Assembly: GCA_900544245.1 (NCBI GenBank)
Contig: UQUH01000009.1
Location: 1-48,162 of the forward strand
Length of the DNA: 48,162 nucleotides
Direction of reading: 5' to 3'
Origin: an uncultured Coriobacteriaceae bacterium
GTDB taxonomy: Bacteria; Actinomycetota; Coriobacteriia; Coriobacteriales; QAMH01
In this document: positions 41,503 to 48,162 of the stretch, one piece after another
How the letters are laid out: every line of letters starts with the position of its first letter
Position numbering within the stretch: the first letter of the stretch is position 1
Program-made: the position numbers and the translations under genes
The notes under the pieces: model-generated
Databases searched by the model: none
Seen by the model: the letters and a program-made list of their open reading frames with translations, nothing else
Told to the model about the DNA's origin: nothing

Positions 41503-41827
41503 CCATAACTCCTAGTTTGGCGAGAGATCTTCTTGCCTGCCTCATGATTTCCTCGTGCTTTTCGAATGCCACTTTCTTCTTGGCTACAAACGCGATGTCA
41601 TATCCTTCGAAGGGAGCCCCGATATTTCTTGCCACCTCTCTCATAACCCTCTTGCAACGGTTTCTCAGAGGTGCTGTCCCAAGCTTCTTTCCAGCGATGA
41701 ATGCGCAGCGACCTTGAATAGACGAGGTATTCTCACGAACAAGAATCGTCATGAAAGACGAAGTAGAGCGCCTCCCCCGTGAGAAGAGACGCTCTACATC
41801 CTCTTTGCTCTTGATCGTGCCCTTCAT
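41489..41827 (-). CDS. rnpA: Ribonuclease P protein component
   Basis: 112 residues. MKGTIKSKEDVERLFSRGRR start and the RNRCKRVMREVARN helix (about 56-69) are diagnostic. It binds RNase P RNA to process tRNA 5' ends. Second gene of the rpmH transcript. Confidence 0.94.
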   Translation of the reverse strand: MKGTIKSKEDVERLFSRGRRSTSSFMTILVRENTSSIQGRCAFIAGKKLGTAPLRNRCKRVMREVARNIGAPFEGYDIAFVAKKKVAFEKHEEIMRQARRSLAKLGVMDESA

Positions 41828-41867
41828 GTCTGCCAGTCCTCAATAATGAAGCTGACGGGGTTTGGTC

Positions 41868-42002
41868 TTAGACCGTCAGGCACTTACGACCCTTGGCACG
41901 ACGCGCCTTGAGAACGTTACGACCTCCACGCGTTGCCATACGAGAACGAAAACCGTGACACTTGGCGCGCTTACGCTTGTTAGGTTGATAGGTACGTTTC
42001 AT
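41868..42002 (-). CDS. rpmH: 50S ribosomal protein L34
   Basis: 44 residues: MKRTYQPNKRKRAKCHGFRS, then RMATRGGRNVLKARRAKGRK and CLTV. Strong TAGGAGGA ribosome site before the ATG. First gene of the rpmH-rnpA-yidD-yidC-jag-rsmG run. Confidence 0.97.
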   Translation of the reverse strand: MKRTYQPNKRKRAKCHGFRSRMATRGGRNVLKARRAKGRKCLTV

Positions 42003-42058
42003 TGCAATTCCTCCTAAGGGAAACTCCCCTTGTACTTATTGATAAGCTTCGAAATTGT

Positions 42059-42086
42059 AATATAGGGTAAAAATAGGAGTCAAGAA
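42059..42086 (-). promoter_or_regulatory. Promoter of the rpmH run
   Basis: TATATT (minus, 42064-42059) with TTCTTG 16 bases upstream; an alternative TTGACT is badly spaced (13). About 57 bases before the start codon. Confidence 0.4.
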
Positions 42087-42099
42087 ATTTATTTACCAT

Positions 42100-42637
42100 A
42101 GATAAAAAAGAATACAAAAGCACGACAACCGGGGAATATATCTATTCCCCATCTTATCCACAATCAATATGCATGGCTTTGTTGAAATTGTGGATAACTC
42201 AGCACTTTTCTAGGCATGTTTCTAGAGTTTTTCAGGGTTTTCCTTATTTTTTGCCTCTTTTCCTCATCTCTCGAAAAGCTTTTTTCACAACTTGCCCTTT
42301 CTTTCCTCAACTGACGTTTCTTTTTCCACAACGAAGAACATATGTACGTGTAAAACTTCCGAATTCTTTTTTCCTGTACTGCATTTTTCAACTTGACATT
42401 ATTTTCCAACTTACTTTTTCTCGTTGTTTTTCCTTCTTTTCCATGATTTATCAACATAGGTGGAAAATATTGTGCATAACTATGAAATCACCTGATAAAC
42501 TATATGAAGAGTTTTTCATTCCACGTTGAAGGATTTCGTTTTCATGGGGTTATTCGTTCTTCCGACCCTTTGTCAATGGTGATTTACTTTGTGGATAACT
42601 ACTGGTTTCCATTATCGATGAAAAGAGACAGCTAAAC
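42100..42637. other. Candidate chromosomal replication origin (oriC)
   Basis: An AT-rich stretch of about 540 bases without a gene, between rpmH and the ATPase-wHTH/dnaA unit. DnaA boxes of the TTATCCACA type: 42154-42162 (+), 42189-42197 (-), 42590-42598 (-). TTATGCACA: 42471-42479 (-). Weaker ones: TTATCAACA 42448-42456 (+), TTTTCCACA 42322-42330 (+), TTTTTCACA 42291-42299 (+). Poly-T tracts with abundant TTTTC at 42200-42440 are candidate unwinding sequence. Confidence 0.85.
42570..42599 (+). promoter_or_regulatory. Candidate promoter of the ATPase-dnaA unit, overlapped by a DnaA box
   Basis: TTGTCA (42570-42575), 18-base spacer, GATAAC (42594-42599). The DnaA box at 42590-42598 covers the -10, which would allow DnaA autoregulation. 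Confidence 0.45.
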
Positions 42638-43390
42638 ATGGAAAGCCAAGAAGAAGACGTTTCGGAAATCACATCAACGCGCATTGCCGTATACGATGAC
42701 TTTCTGTCAGCACCGAGAATCATCGACATAGAGCCATCGGACATTGCACGATACATAGAGGAAATCTCGTCGAAGACGTACGAGCTCGCCCAGCAAAAAG
42801 GGAGTTCAATTCCCTACACTGTCATTAGGGAAGTGTGCGAGAACTTCATACACGCCCAATTCAAGAACCCCTGCATTTCGATCCTCGAAGATGGAAACAC
42901 GATAAAGTTCACCGACCAGGGGCCGGGCATCACCGACAAACAGCGTGCACAGCATCCAGGATTCACATCCGCCACCAGCGAAATGCGCAAGTACATACGA
43001 GGAGTCGGATCTGGACTCCCGATTGTAAAGGACTACCTGCGCTTTTCGAATGGACGCCTCATAATTGAGGACAATATAAAGGAAGGTACCGTCGTCACCA
43101 TACAGATCGAGAAGAACACGTCCCAGACGACACCGGTCATCTACCGCGAAATGCCCCAGAAGGAGAAAAACGCGGGAGATGACATATCGGAACGCGAATA
43201 CAATATTCTTGTCCTGGCAAGGGAGATGGGGCTCATCGGTCCGACGGAAGTCGAACAGAACCTCGACATCAGCCTCTCCACGGGACATCGATCGCTTAAC
43301 AAGTTGGAAAACATGGGCTTGTTGAAGAAAACAGAGGGTGGAAAGAAGAGAATGCTGACCGAAAAGGGTCTCTCGTTCCTGAACAGATAG
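42638..43390 (+). CDS. GHKL-type ATP-binding protein with winged-helix C-terminus
   Basis: 250 residues. Residues about 60-165 form a GHKL ATPase domain: N-box REVCENFIHAQF, G1 DQGPGI, G2 GVGSGLPIVKDYL, and the GTVVTIQI strand. No dimerisation/His-phosphoacceptor helix is seen, so it is not a normal sensor kinase. A winged-helix region follows at about 188-250 (ISEREYNILVLAREMGLIGP, TGHRSLNKLENMGLLKKTEG). It stands between oriC and dnaA, 9 bp ahead of dnaA, so both are probably on one transcript. Role unknown; it could be a nucleotide-sensing DNA-binding regulator of initiation or of dnaA. Confidence 0.85.
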   Translation: MESQEEDVSEITSTRIAVYDDFLSAPRIIDIEPSDIARYIEEISSKTYELAQQKGSSIPYTVIREVCENFIHAQFKNPCISILEDGNTIKFTDQGPGITDKQRAQHPGFTSATSEMRKYIRGVGSGLPIVKDYLRFSNGRLIIEDNIKEGTVVTIQIEKNTSQTTPVIYREMPQKEKNAGDDISEREYNILVLAREMGLIGPTEVEQNLDISLSTGHRSLNKLENMGLLKKTEGGKKRMLTEKGLSFLNR

Positions 43391-43399
43391 GCTTGGAAG

Positions 43400-44878
43400 A
43401 TGGACAAAGACGAGATTTGGAATAAGACGCTTGTGCTTCTCCTCGAAGACACCGACGAGGAAGATCCGAAGACGGTCTTTCTGAACCTGCTCACGCCCGT
43501 TGGGGTCTTTGGCGACCAGTTCGTCCTTCTTGCAGAGAGCACGCCGGTCGAGTCATGGGTACGGAAGAACTATCTCACGGAAATACAAGACAAACTCTTG
43601 CAGGTCATGGGAACGCCCGTCTCCGTCGGCCTCGGCGTCAGCACCCAGAAAGAGGCTCCACAGCAGACAACGCCTGCACCAGTGGAAACCGTCCAGCAAC
43701 CCGAGCCGGACTGGATGAACCAGTTTGTCGACCCGTCAAGCCTTTCCGGCCACTCCCCATCGCCGAACATGGCCGCCGCCGAGGAAGCGGAGCGCGTCGG
43801 GGGAGAATACGCCTCATCTCCCACGAGCGGCGACGAGGCACTCTTCTCGAAATGCACGTTCGACACCTTCGTAGTCGGCAAGTCCAACGAATTCGCACGT
43901 GGTGCCGCATTGGCCGTCGCCGAGCTGCCGGGCACCGCATATAACCCGTTGTTCATCTACGGAAACTCGGGTCTGGGAAAGACGCACCTTCTCGTCGCCA
44001 TCGCAAACTACGCCATGCAGAACTTTCCACGCATGGCGACGCGGTACGTCTCGGCAAACAAGTTTCTCAATGACTACGTCGAGGCAACGCAACGCAATCA
44101 ATGGGGCACTTTCAACAGCAAGTACCACCAGGTTGACATCTTGCTCGTAGACGACGTGCAGTATCTCGAGGGTAAAGACGAGACCATCAACCAACTCTTC
44201 AACATCTTCAACGAGATGACGAACAGGAACAAGCAGATCGTGCTGTCGGCGGATCGCGCGCCAAAGGACATAGACATGGACGATCGCATGCGTTCCCGCT
44301 TCATATCCGGCCTACTCGCGGACATCAAACCACCGGATTACGAAACGCGCCTGGCAATCCTCAAGAATTACCTCTCGCGCGTCAACCAACATACGAGCTT
44401 CTACGGTAACATCCCCGACGAGGTCCTCTTCTACCTCGCCGATGTCGCCACATCAAACATCAGGGAGATGGAAGGGTCAATCACGCGACTCGTGAGCAAC
44501 ATGACCCTCCTCAGGAAGGACAGCATCAGCGTCGAGGAGGCACAGGAACTCCTGCAGGACTTCTTCCCCACCATCAAGGACAAGCAAATCGACATCGCAC
44601 TCATCCAGAGCGAGGTCGAGCGCTTCTTCAACATAACGCACGACGACATGATCTCCTCGAAACGCTCGAAGGGAATCACGAACCCTCGTCACATCGCCAT
44701 CTACCTCTCCCGATACATGACCGAGGAATCCCTCGAGGCCATCGGAAAGAAGTTCGGAGGACGTGACCATACGACGGTCATGCACAGCGTCAACAAGATA
44801 GAACGCGACCAGAAGGACAACCGTCAGCTGTTTGACCAGCTCGAACAGCTGAGGTTGCTCATCAACGAGCATGGATAG
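43400..44878 (+). CDS. dnaA: Chromosomal replication initiator DnaA
   Basis: 492 residues. Domain I (1-80), a poorly conserved linker rich in Pro/Gln/Glu (90-150), the AAA+ domain with Walker A GNSGLGKTHLL near 192-202 and Walker B LLVDDVQYLEGK, and domain IV ending with the DnaA signature (GGRDHTTVMHSVNKIE). It melts oriC in ATP form. The start is the ATG behind TTGGAAG; the gene lies 9 bp after the ATPase-wHTH gene. Confidence 0.97.
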   Translation: MDKDEIWNKTLVLLLEDTDEEDPKTVFLNLLTPVGVFGDQFVLLAESTPVESWVRKNYLTEIQDKLLQVMGTPVSVGLGVSTQKEAPQQTTPAPVETVQQPEPDWMNQFVDPSSLSGHSPSPNMAAAEEAERVGGEYASSPTSGDEALFSKCTFDTFVVGKSNEFARGAALAVAELPGTAYNPLFIYGNSGLGKTHLLVAIANYAMQNFPRMATRYVSANKFLNDYVEATQRNQWGTFNSKYHQVDILLVDDVQYLEGKDETINQLFNIFNEMTNRNKQIVLSADRAPKDIDMDDRMRSRFISGLLADIKPPDYETRLAILKNYLSRVNQHTSFYGNIPDEVLFYLADVATSNIREMEGSITRLVSNMTLLRKDSISVEEAQELLQDFFPTIKDKQIDIALIQSEVERFFNITHDDMISSKRSKGITNPRHIAIYLSRYMTEESLEAIGKKFGGRDHTTVMHSVNKIERDQKDNRQLFDQLEQLRLLINEHG

Positions 44879-45101
44879 GTGGATAACCCTGTAGAAAAGG
44901 AGTGAACGAAAGGTTGAAGTCTTCTTGACAAACGGAAGACGCTAAAATGCCTGTTGAAAACGAAACGTATTTTCGACAGCGGACGTCAACCAAAGTAACG
45001 GGAAAGAGCAGGAGAAAGAGAAGTTTTCCACTATTCCACCTGTTTTATTACAATTACTAGATATATATAAATAAGAACTAATAATAATAGGGAGAGCAAC
45101 C
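44879..45101. other. dnaA-dnaN intergenic region
   Basis: 223 bases. A DnaA-box-like GTGGATAA lies just after dnaA (about 44879-44886), and an AT-only tract precedes dnaN (45045-45090). It may hold the dnaN promoter and auxiliary origin sequence. Confidence 0.5.
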
Positions 45102-46202
45102 GTGAAATTCAGAATCTCGAAGGACGACCTTCTAGGCGCCATCAACACAGTGTCAAAGGGCATGTCTTCTCGCTCGACCCTCCCCATCCTCTCTGGCATC
45201 TTGCTCGAGACCACCGATCAGGGAAAGCTCGTCTTCCAGACGACCGATCTTGAAATCTCCATCAAGCACGCCACCAGTGCCGACATCGAGGAGCCGGGAC
45301 GCTGCGTCATTCCCGGTAAGATTCTCTCCGATATCGTCAAGAGTCTGCCCGATGCGTCGATAGAAGTCGAAACGAAGGACGAGCAGACGCACATCACCTG
45401 CCTTGATGCCTCGTTCACGCTATCTTCGCTTAATCCGGCCGATTTTCCGTACTTTCCTCAGGTCGATCCTTCCACCACTATCGTGCTTCCTCCTGCCGAA
45501 CTCGCAGATGCCGTGCGATGCGTGGGAAAGGCCGTTTCGCGTGACGAGTCGCGCATCATTCTCACTGGCATCTATCTCACCGTCAAAGACGGCATCGTGA
45601 CGCTTGCCGCCACGGATTCGTACCGTCTCGCCGTCGCCGAGCTTCCCATCCCCAGCACCGACATTACCGATTTTTCGGCGATCGTTCCCGGAAAGACCTT
45701 CGACGAGGTATGCCGCCTTGCCCTCTCATCTGACTCCATTTCCGTTGGATTCTCCGAAAACCAGGTCATCATCACCTTTGGCGAGACCGTGTTCGTGAGC
45801 CGTAAGATCGAGGGTACGTATCCCAACTACAAGCAACTCATCCCTGCCGACCACGAGGTCTCCATCCAGATGGACACCCAGGCTCTCATCACCTCCATCA
45901 AGCGCGTCGCGATTCTCGCGCAGTCGCACACGCCCATAAGGTTCCAGTTCTCCGCCGAAAGCCAGAACGTCACCATCTCCGCAAACACCGCCGACGTCGG
46001 TGGTGCATCGGAAGTCGTCCCGGCTGAGGTGGACGGGCCGAGCATGGAAATCGCCTTCAATCATCAGTACATTCTCGATGGACTCAACATGATCAGGGGA
46101 GATGTGCTCATCGAGCTGCAATCGTCCCTCAAGCCCGGCATTCTGAAGAACGTCGACAAGGATGACTTCCTGTATCTGGCAATGCCCGTCCGACTCAACT
46201 AG
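45102..46202 (+). CDS. dnaN: DNA polymerase III beta subunit (sliding clamp)
   Basis: 366 residues, three-repeat clamp of normal length. GTG start behind GGGAGAGCAA. MKFRISKDDLLGAINTVSKG, DSYRLAVAELPI and the C-terminal YLAMPVRLN are characteristic. It encircles DNA to give polymerase processivity. Confidence 0.96.
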   Translation: MKFRISKDDLLGAINTVSKGMSSRSTLPILSGILLETTDQGKLVFQTTDLEISIKHATSADIEEPGRCVIPGKILSDIVKSLPDASIEVETKDEQTHITCLDASFTLSSLNPADFPYFPQVDPSTTIVLPPAELADAVRCVGKAVSRDESRIILTGIYLTVKDGIVTLAATDSYRLAVAELPIPSTDITDFSAIVPGKTFDEVCRLALSSDSISVGFSENQVIITFGETVFVSRKIEGTYPNYKQLIPADHEVSIQMDTQALITSIKRVAILAQSHTPIRFQFSAESQNVTISANTADVGGASEVVPAEVDGPSMEIAFNHQYILDGLNMIRGDVLIELQSSLKPGILKNVDKDDFLYLAMPVRLN

Positions 46203-46221
46203 GTAACAAACAAGCCACTCG

Positions 46222-47385
46222 ATGTCGCTCAAGATAACAAGCATCACCCTCGATGATTTCAGGGGATATGATCACCTTGTCATCGACGACCTCGGCAACC
46301 TCGTGGTGATCGTCGGACCAAACGCGGTTGGCAAGACAAATATCATCGAGGCGATTCAGCTCCTGACCGCGGGCAGCTCCTTCAGGAAGCCCCCATGGTC
46401 AGAGACCATCTCGTGGGGAAGACAACAAGCGTACGCTCGTCTCGATCTCGAGGAGGGAAAACGCCGTGTCGAGCATCGGGTCGTGCTCTCGGGAAACGAA
46501 CGTTCCTACGAGGTGAACGGCAAGAGGAAGACCCCCTCTGCCCTTAGGGGATCACTTCCCTGCGTACTGTTCACTCCCGATGATCTTCAACTCGTAAAGG
46601 CCTCGTCTTCCAAGAGGCGCGACGCAATCGACGCGCTCGCCGTGCAACTTTCCTCGAACTATCCGACTCTCAGGAGTGAGTATCAGCAGGCTCTCAGACA
46701 GCGAAACCTGCTGATCAAGGATGGTATTCACAGCGGCTCTCTGTTCGACTCGTGGGACGAGAGCCACGCCGTTCATGGTGCTCGCCTTTGTCTTGCGCGC
46801 TGGCGCCTCTTCGACCGCCTGTTTTCCAGGATGACGACAATCTACGAGGGAATCGCGCCCGATGAGCAACTCGATGCCCGATACATTCCCTCATGGGAAC
46901 GCGCGAGCGACGAGAGGCGGCAACGTGGAGACATCACCCAATACGAACAACCCGACGCCGTGCATGAAATGACGCTCGAGGACATCCAGGACAGGCTCCT
47001 CGAACAATCTCGTGAGCTTTCCGATGCCGAGCTACGTCGGGGAATATCGCTCGTCGGACCACATAAGGATGAGATGGCGTTTTTCATCAACGGGAAAAAC
47101 GCGCGACTCTTTGCCTCCCAGGGGCAACAACGCACCATCGTGCTCGTGCTGAAGCTCGCCTCCGTCGAGCTCGTGAACGAGATCATGGGAACCGAACCAG
47201 TCCTCCTGCTCGATGACGTCATGTCCGAGCTTGATGAACGTCATCGTGCTGCACTCACGGCATTCATCAAGAAGAATGCGCAGACTTTCATAACCACGAC
47301 TAACCTCGACTACTTCTCCGACGACATCCTCGATCACGCCACCGTCGTGCGCGTGCCTATCGAGGGCACGCGCTACGACTACTGA
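46222..47385 (+). CDS. recF: DNA replication and repair protein RecF
   Basis: 387 residues. SMC-like ATPase: Walker A GPNAVGKTNIIEAI at 32-45, ABC signature-like SQGQQRTIVLVLKLASVEL near 294-312, Walker B LLLDDVMSELDERH near 330-343. Helps load RecA on gaps. 19 bp after dnaN, same transcript. Confidence 0.96.
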   Translation: MSLKITSITLDDFRGYDHLVIDDLGNLVVIVGPNAVGKTNIIEAIQLLTAGSSFRKPPWSETISWGRQQAYARLDLEEGKRRVEHRVVLSGNERSYEVNGKRKTPSALRGSLPCVLFTPDDLQLVKASSSKRRDAIDALAVQLSSNYPTLRSEYQQALRQRNLLIKDGIHSGSLFDSWDESHAVHGARLCLARWRLFDRLFSRMTTIYEGIAPDEQLDARYIPSWERASDERRQRGDITQYEQPDAVHEMTLEDIQDRLLEQSRELSDAELRRGISLVGPHKDEMAFFINGKNARLFASQGQQRTIVLVLKLASVELVNEIMGTEPVLLLDDVMSELDERHRAALTAFIKKNAQTFITTTNLDYFSDDILDHATVVRVPIEGTRYDY

Positions 47386-47496
47386 TATGCTGGGACAAGA
47401 CGACAACCGGGTTGATGACGCGCGCGCCGACGCAGGACGGGGATAACGTCATCCCGATGGTGGCACTCGCCCCCGACCACTGCCTCCCGAATGCGG

Positions 47497-47502
47497 TATA
47501 GT
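47497..47502 (+). promoter_or_regulatory. Candidate -10 for the DUF721 gene
   Basis: TATAGT, 46 bases before the start codon; no clear -35. A small GGGAT/ATCCC hairpin lies at about 47440-47456, after recF. Confidence 0.3.
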
Positions 47503-47548
47503 AAGCACGACACCTAAACGAGTAATCAACGTGGTACGGGGGTGTGCG

Positions 47549-48127
47549 ATGACGGGATACAACGTCGGGGACGAGATACGGGGAGTCGTCAACTCCCTCC
47601 AGCGCGATAATCCGGACCTTTCCGCGACCGCGCGCGTAAAGCGCGCATGGAACACCTCCGTAGACAAGGGTATCGCGAAGCACGTCACAGGCGTTTTCGT
47701 CGTACCTGATACGGCGGCGTCCGAAGTTGTCGTCTACGTCGATAGTTCGATTATGGCCACCGAGCTCAGCATGCAATCCGAGCTTCTCAGGCTTAACCTC
47801 AACATCGAGTTGAACAAAGACGAGACGCCGACGCGAGGGATGGAACGAAAGGCTGAGCAGGTCGAAAAACTTACGTTCAGGGTTTCGAGAGATAGTTATG
47901 TCGCGCGCGAGCGCAAGCTCACCACCATGCAGCTCCTCGAAGAAGAGGAAGAGAATTATAGAAAGGCACAACCCATGGCCCTCGACGATGACGAGATATC
48001 CGGTCTCGAGGAGGCGTTGTCGCACGTGGAAAATGACCAGCTCCGCGACATCGCCTATGCCGCCGCCAAGGCAAATCTCGAGTGGCAAAAGGGTGTCGAC
48101 AGCTTCAGGAACCAACGTCCGGCATAG
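47549..48127 (+). CDS. DUF721/DciA-like protein
   Basis: 192 residues. The region LSATARVKRAWNTSVDKGIAKH and VVVYVDSSIMATELSMQSELLRLNLN matches the DUF721 (DciA) core: a KH-like fold that loads the replicative helicase in many bacteria. A long acidic C-terminal helix (EEEEENYRKAQPMALDDDEI) follows. It is next to recF, as in actinobacteria. Start chosen at the ATG behind GGGGGTG. Confidence 0.85.
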   Translation: MTGYNVGDEIRGVVNSLQRDNPDLSATARVKRAWNTSVDKGIAKHVTGVFVVPDTAASEVVVYVDSSIMATELSMQSELLRLNLNIELNKDETPTRGMERKAEQVEKLTFRVSRDSYVARERKLTTMQLLEEEEENYRKAQPMALDDDEISGLEEALSHVENDQLRDIAYAAAKANLEWQKGVDSFRNQRPA

Positions 48128-48160
48128 AATGAGACAGTTGCTCAGGGACGCCGTCTCATT
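48128..48160. repeat. TGAGACA-family palindrome
   Basis: AATGAGAC (48128-48135) and GTCTCATT (48153-48160), loop AGTTGCTCAGGGACGCC, directly after the stop codon. Near-identical to the copy at 17592-17638. Confidence 0.75.
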
Positions 48161-48162
48161 TG

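Overview
This 48 kb window looks like the replication-origin region of an Eggerthellaceae-type actinobacterium (class Coriobacteriia). Support: high GC over most of the window, molybdopterin oxidoreductases with the Eggerthellaceae-style N-terminal cluster, a membrane-bound LuxR regulator, many intergenic hairpins, and a DnaA/DnaN/RecF/DciA arm facing an RpmH/RnpA/YidD/YidC/Jag/RsmG/ParA/ParB arm. Genus cannot be read from sequence alone. No rRNA, IS element, prophage or CRISPR array is visible.

Bases 1-8778 (minus strand) hold a compact accessory locus with three molybdopterin oxidoreductase large subunits (one cut by the window start), two small 2x[4Fe-4S] electron-transfer subunits, a TorD-type chaperone, a DUF1883 protein, an FKBP prolyl isomerase and two tiny proteins starting Met-Cys. 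None of the large subunits has a Tat signal, so the enzymes should be cytoplasmic. Bases 9160-13745 hold two MFS transporters and a multi-TM LuxR-type regulator. This layout (soluble Mo enzyme, FeS subunit, MFS carrier, TM-LuxR sensor) resembles the substrate-inducible catechol dehydroxylase and related reductive loci of gut Eggerthellaceae; the actual substrates are unknown.

Bases 13989-18913 look like a support zone: a 55-residue acidic peptide, a second FKBP, an unusual trigger-factor-like protein, a DUF2510 membrane protein, an orphan LarE and MoeA (molybdenum insertion). Bases 19122-36228 are mostly chromosomal backbone: a PafB/PafC-like WYL pair, a HemN-like radical SAM protein, a DnaQ-DinG helicase with a near-perfect parS site at its start codon, a DUF151 protein, purine nucleoside phosphorylase, tRNA-Glu and two tRNA-Ser genes, a DUF4013-like membrane protein split by a frameshift, a PerM/AI-2E-type permease, a complete AmmeMemoRadiSam set (AmrB-AmrA fusion plus AmrS) and Ddl.

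Bases 36314-48127 are the origin domain. RlmN is followed by ParB and ParA, two perfect parS sites (one inside a 30-bp palindrome), RsmG, Jag, YidC, YidD, RnpA and RpmH. Then comes an AT-rich oriC candidate with several DnaA boxes, a GHKL-ATPase/winged-helix protein immediately upstream of dnaA, dnaA, dnaN, recF and a DUF721/DciA-like gene. A family of short palindromes built on TGAGACA/TGTCTCA punctuates gene ends throughout.
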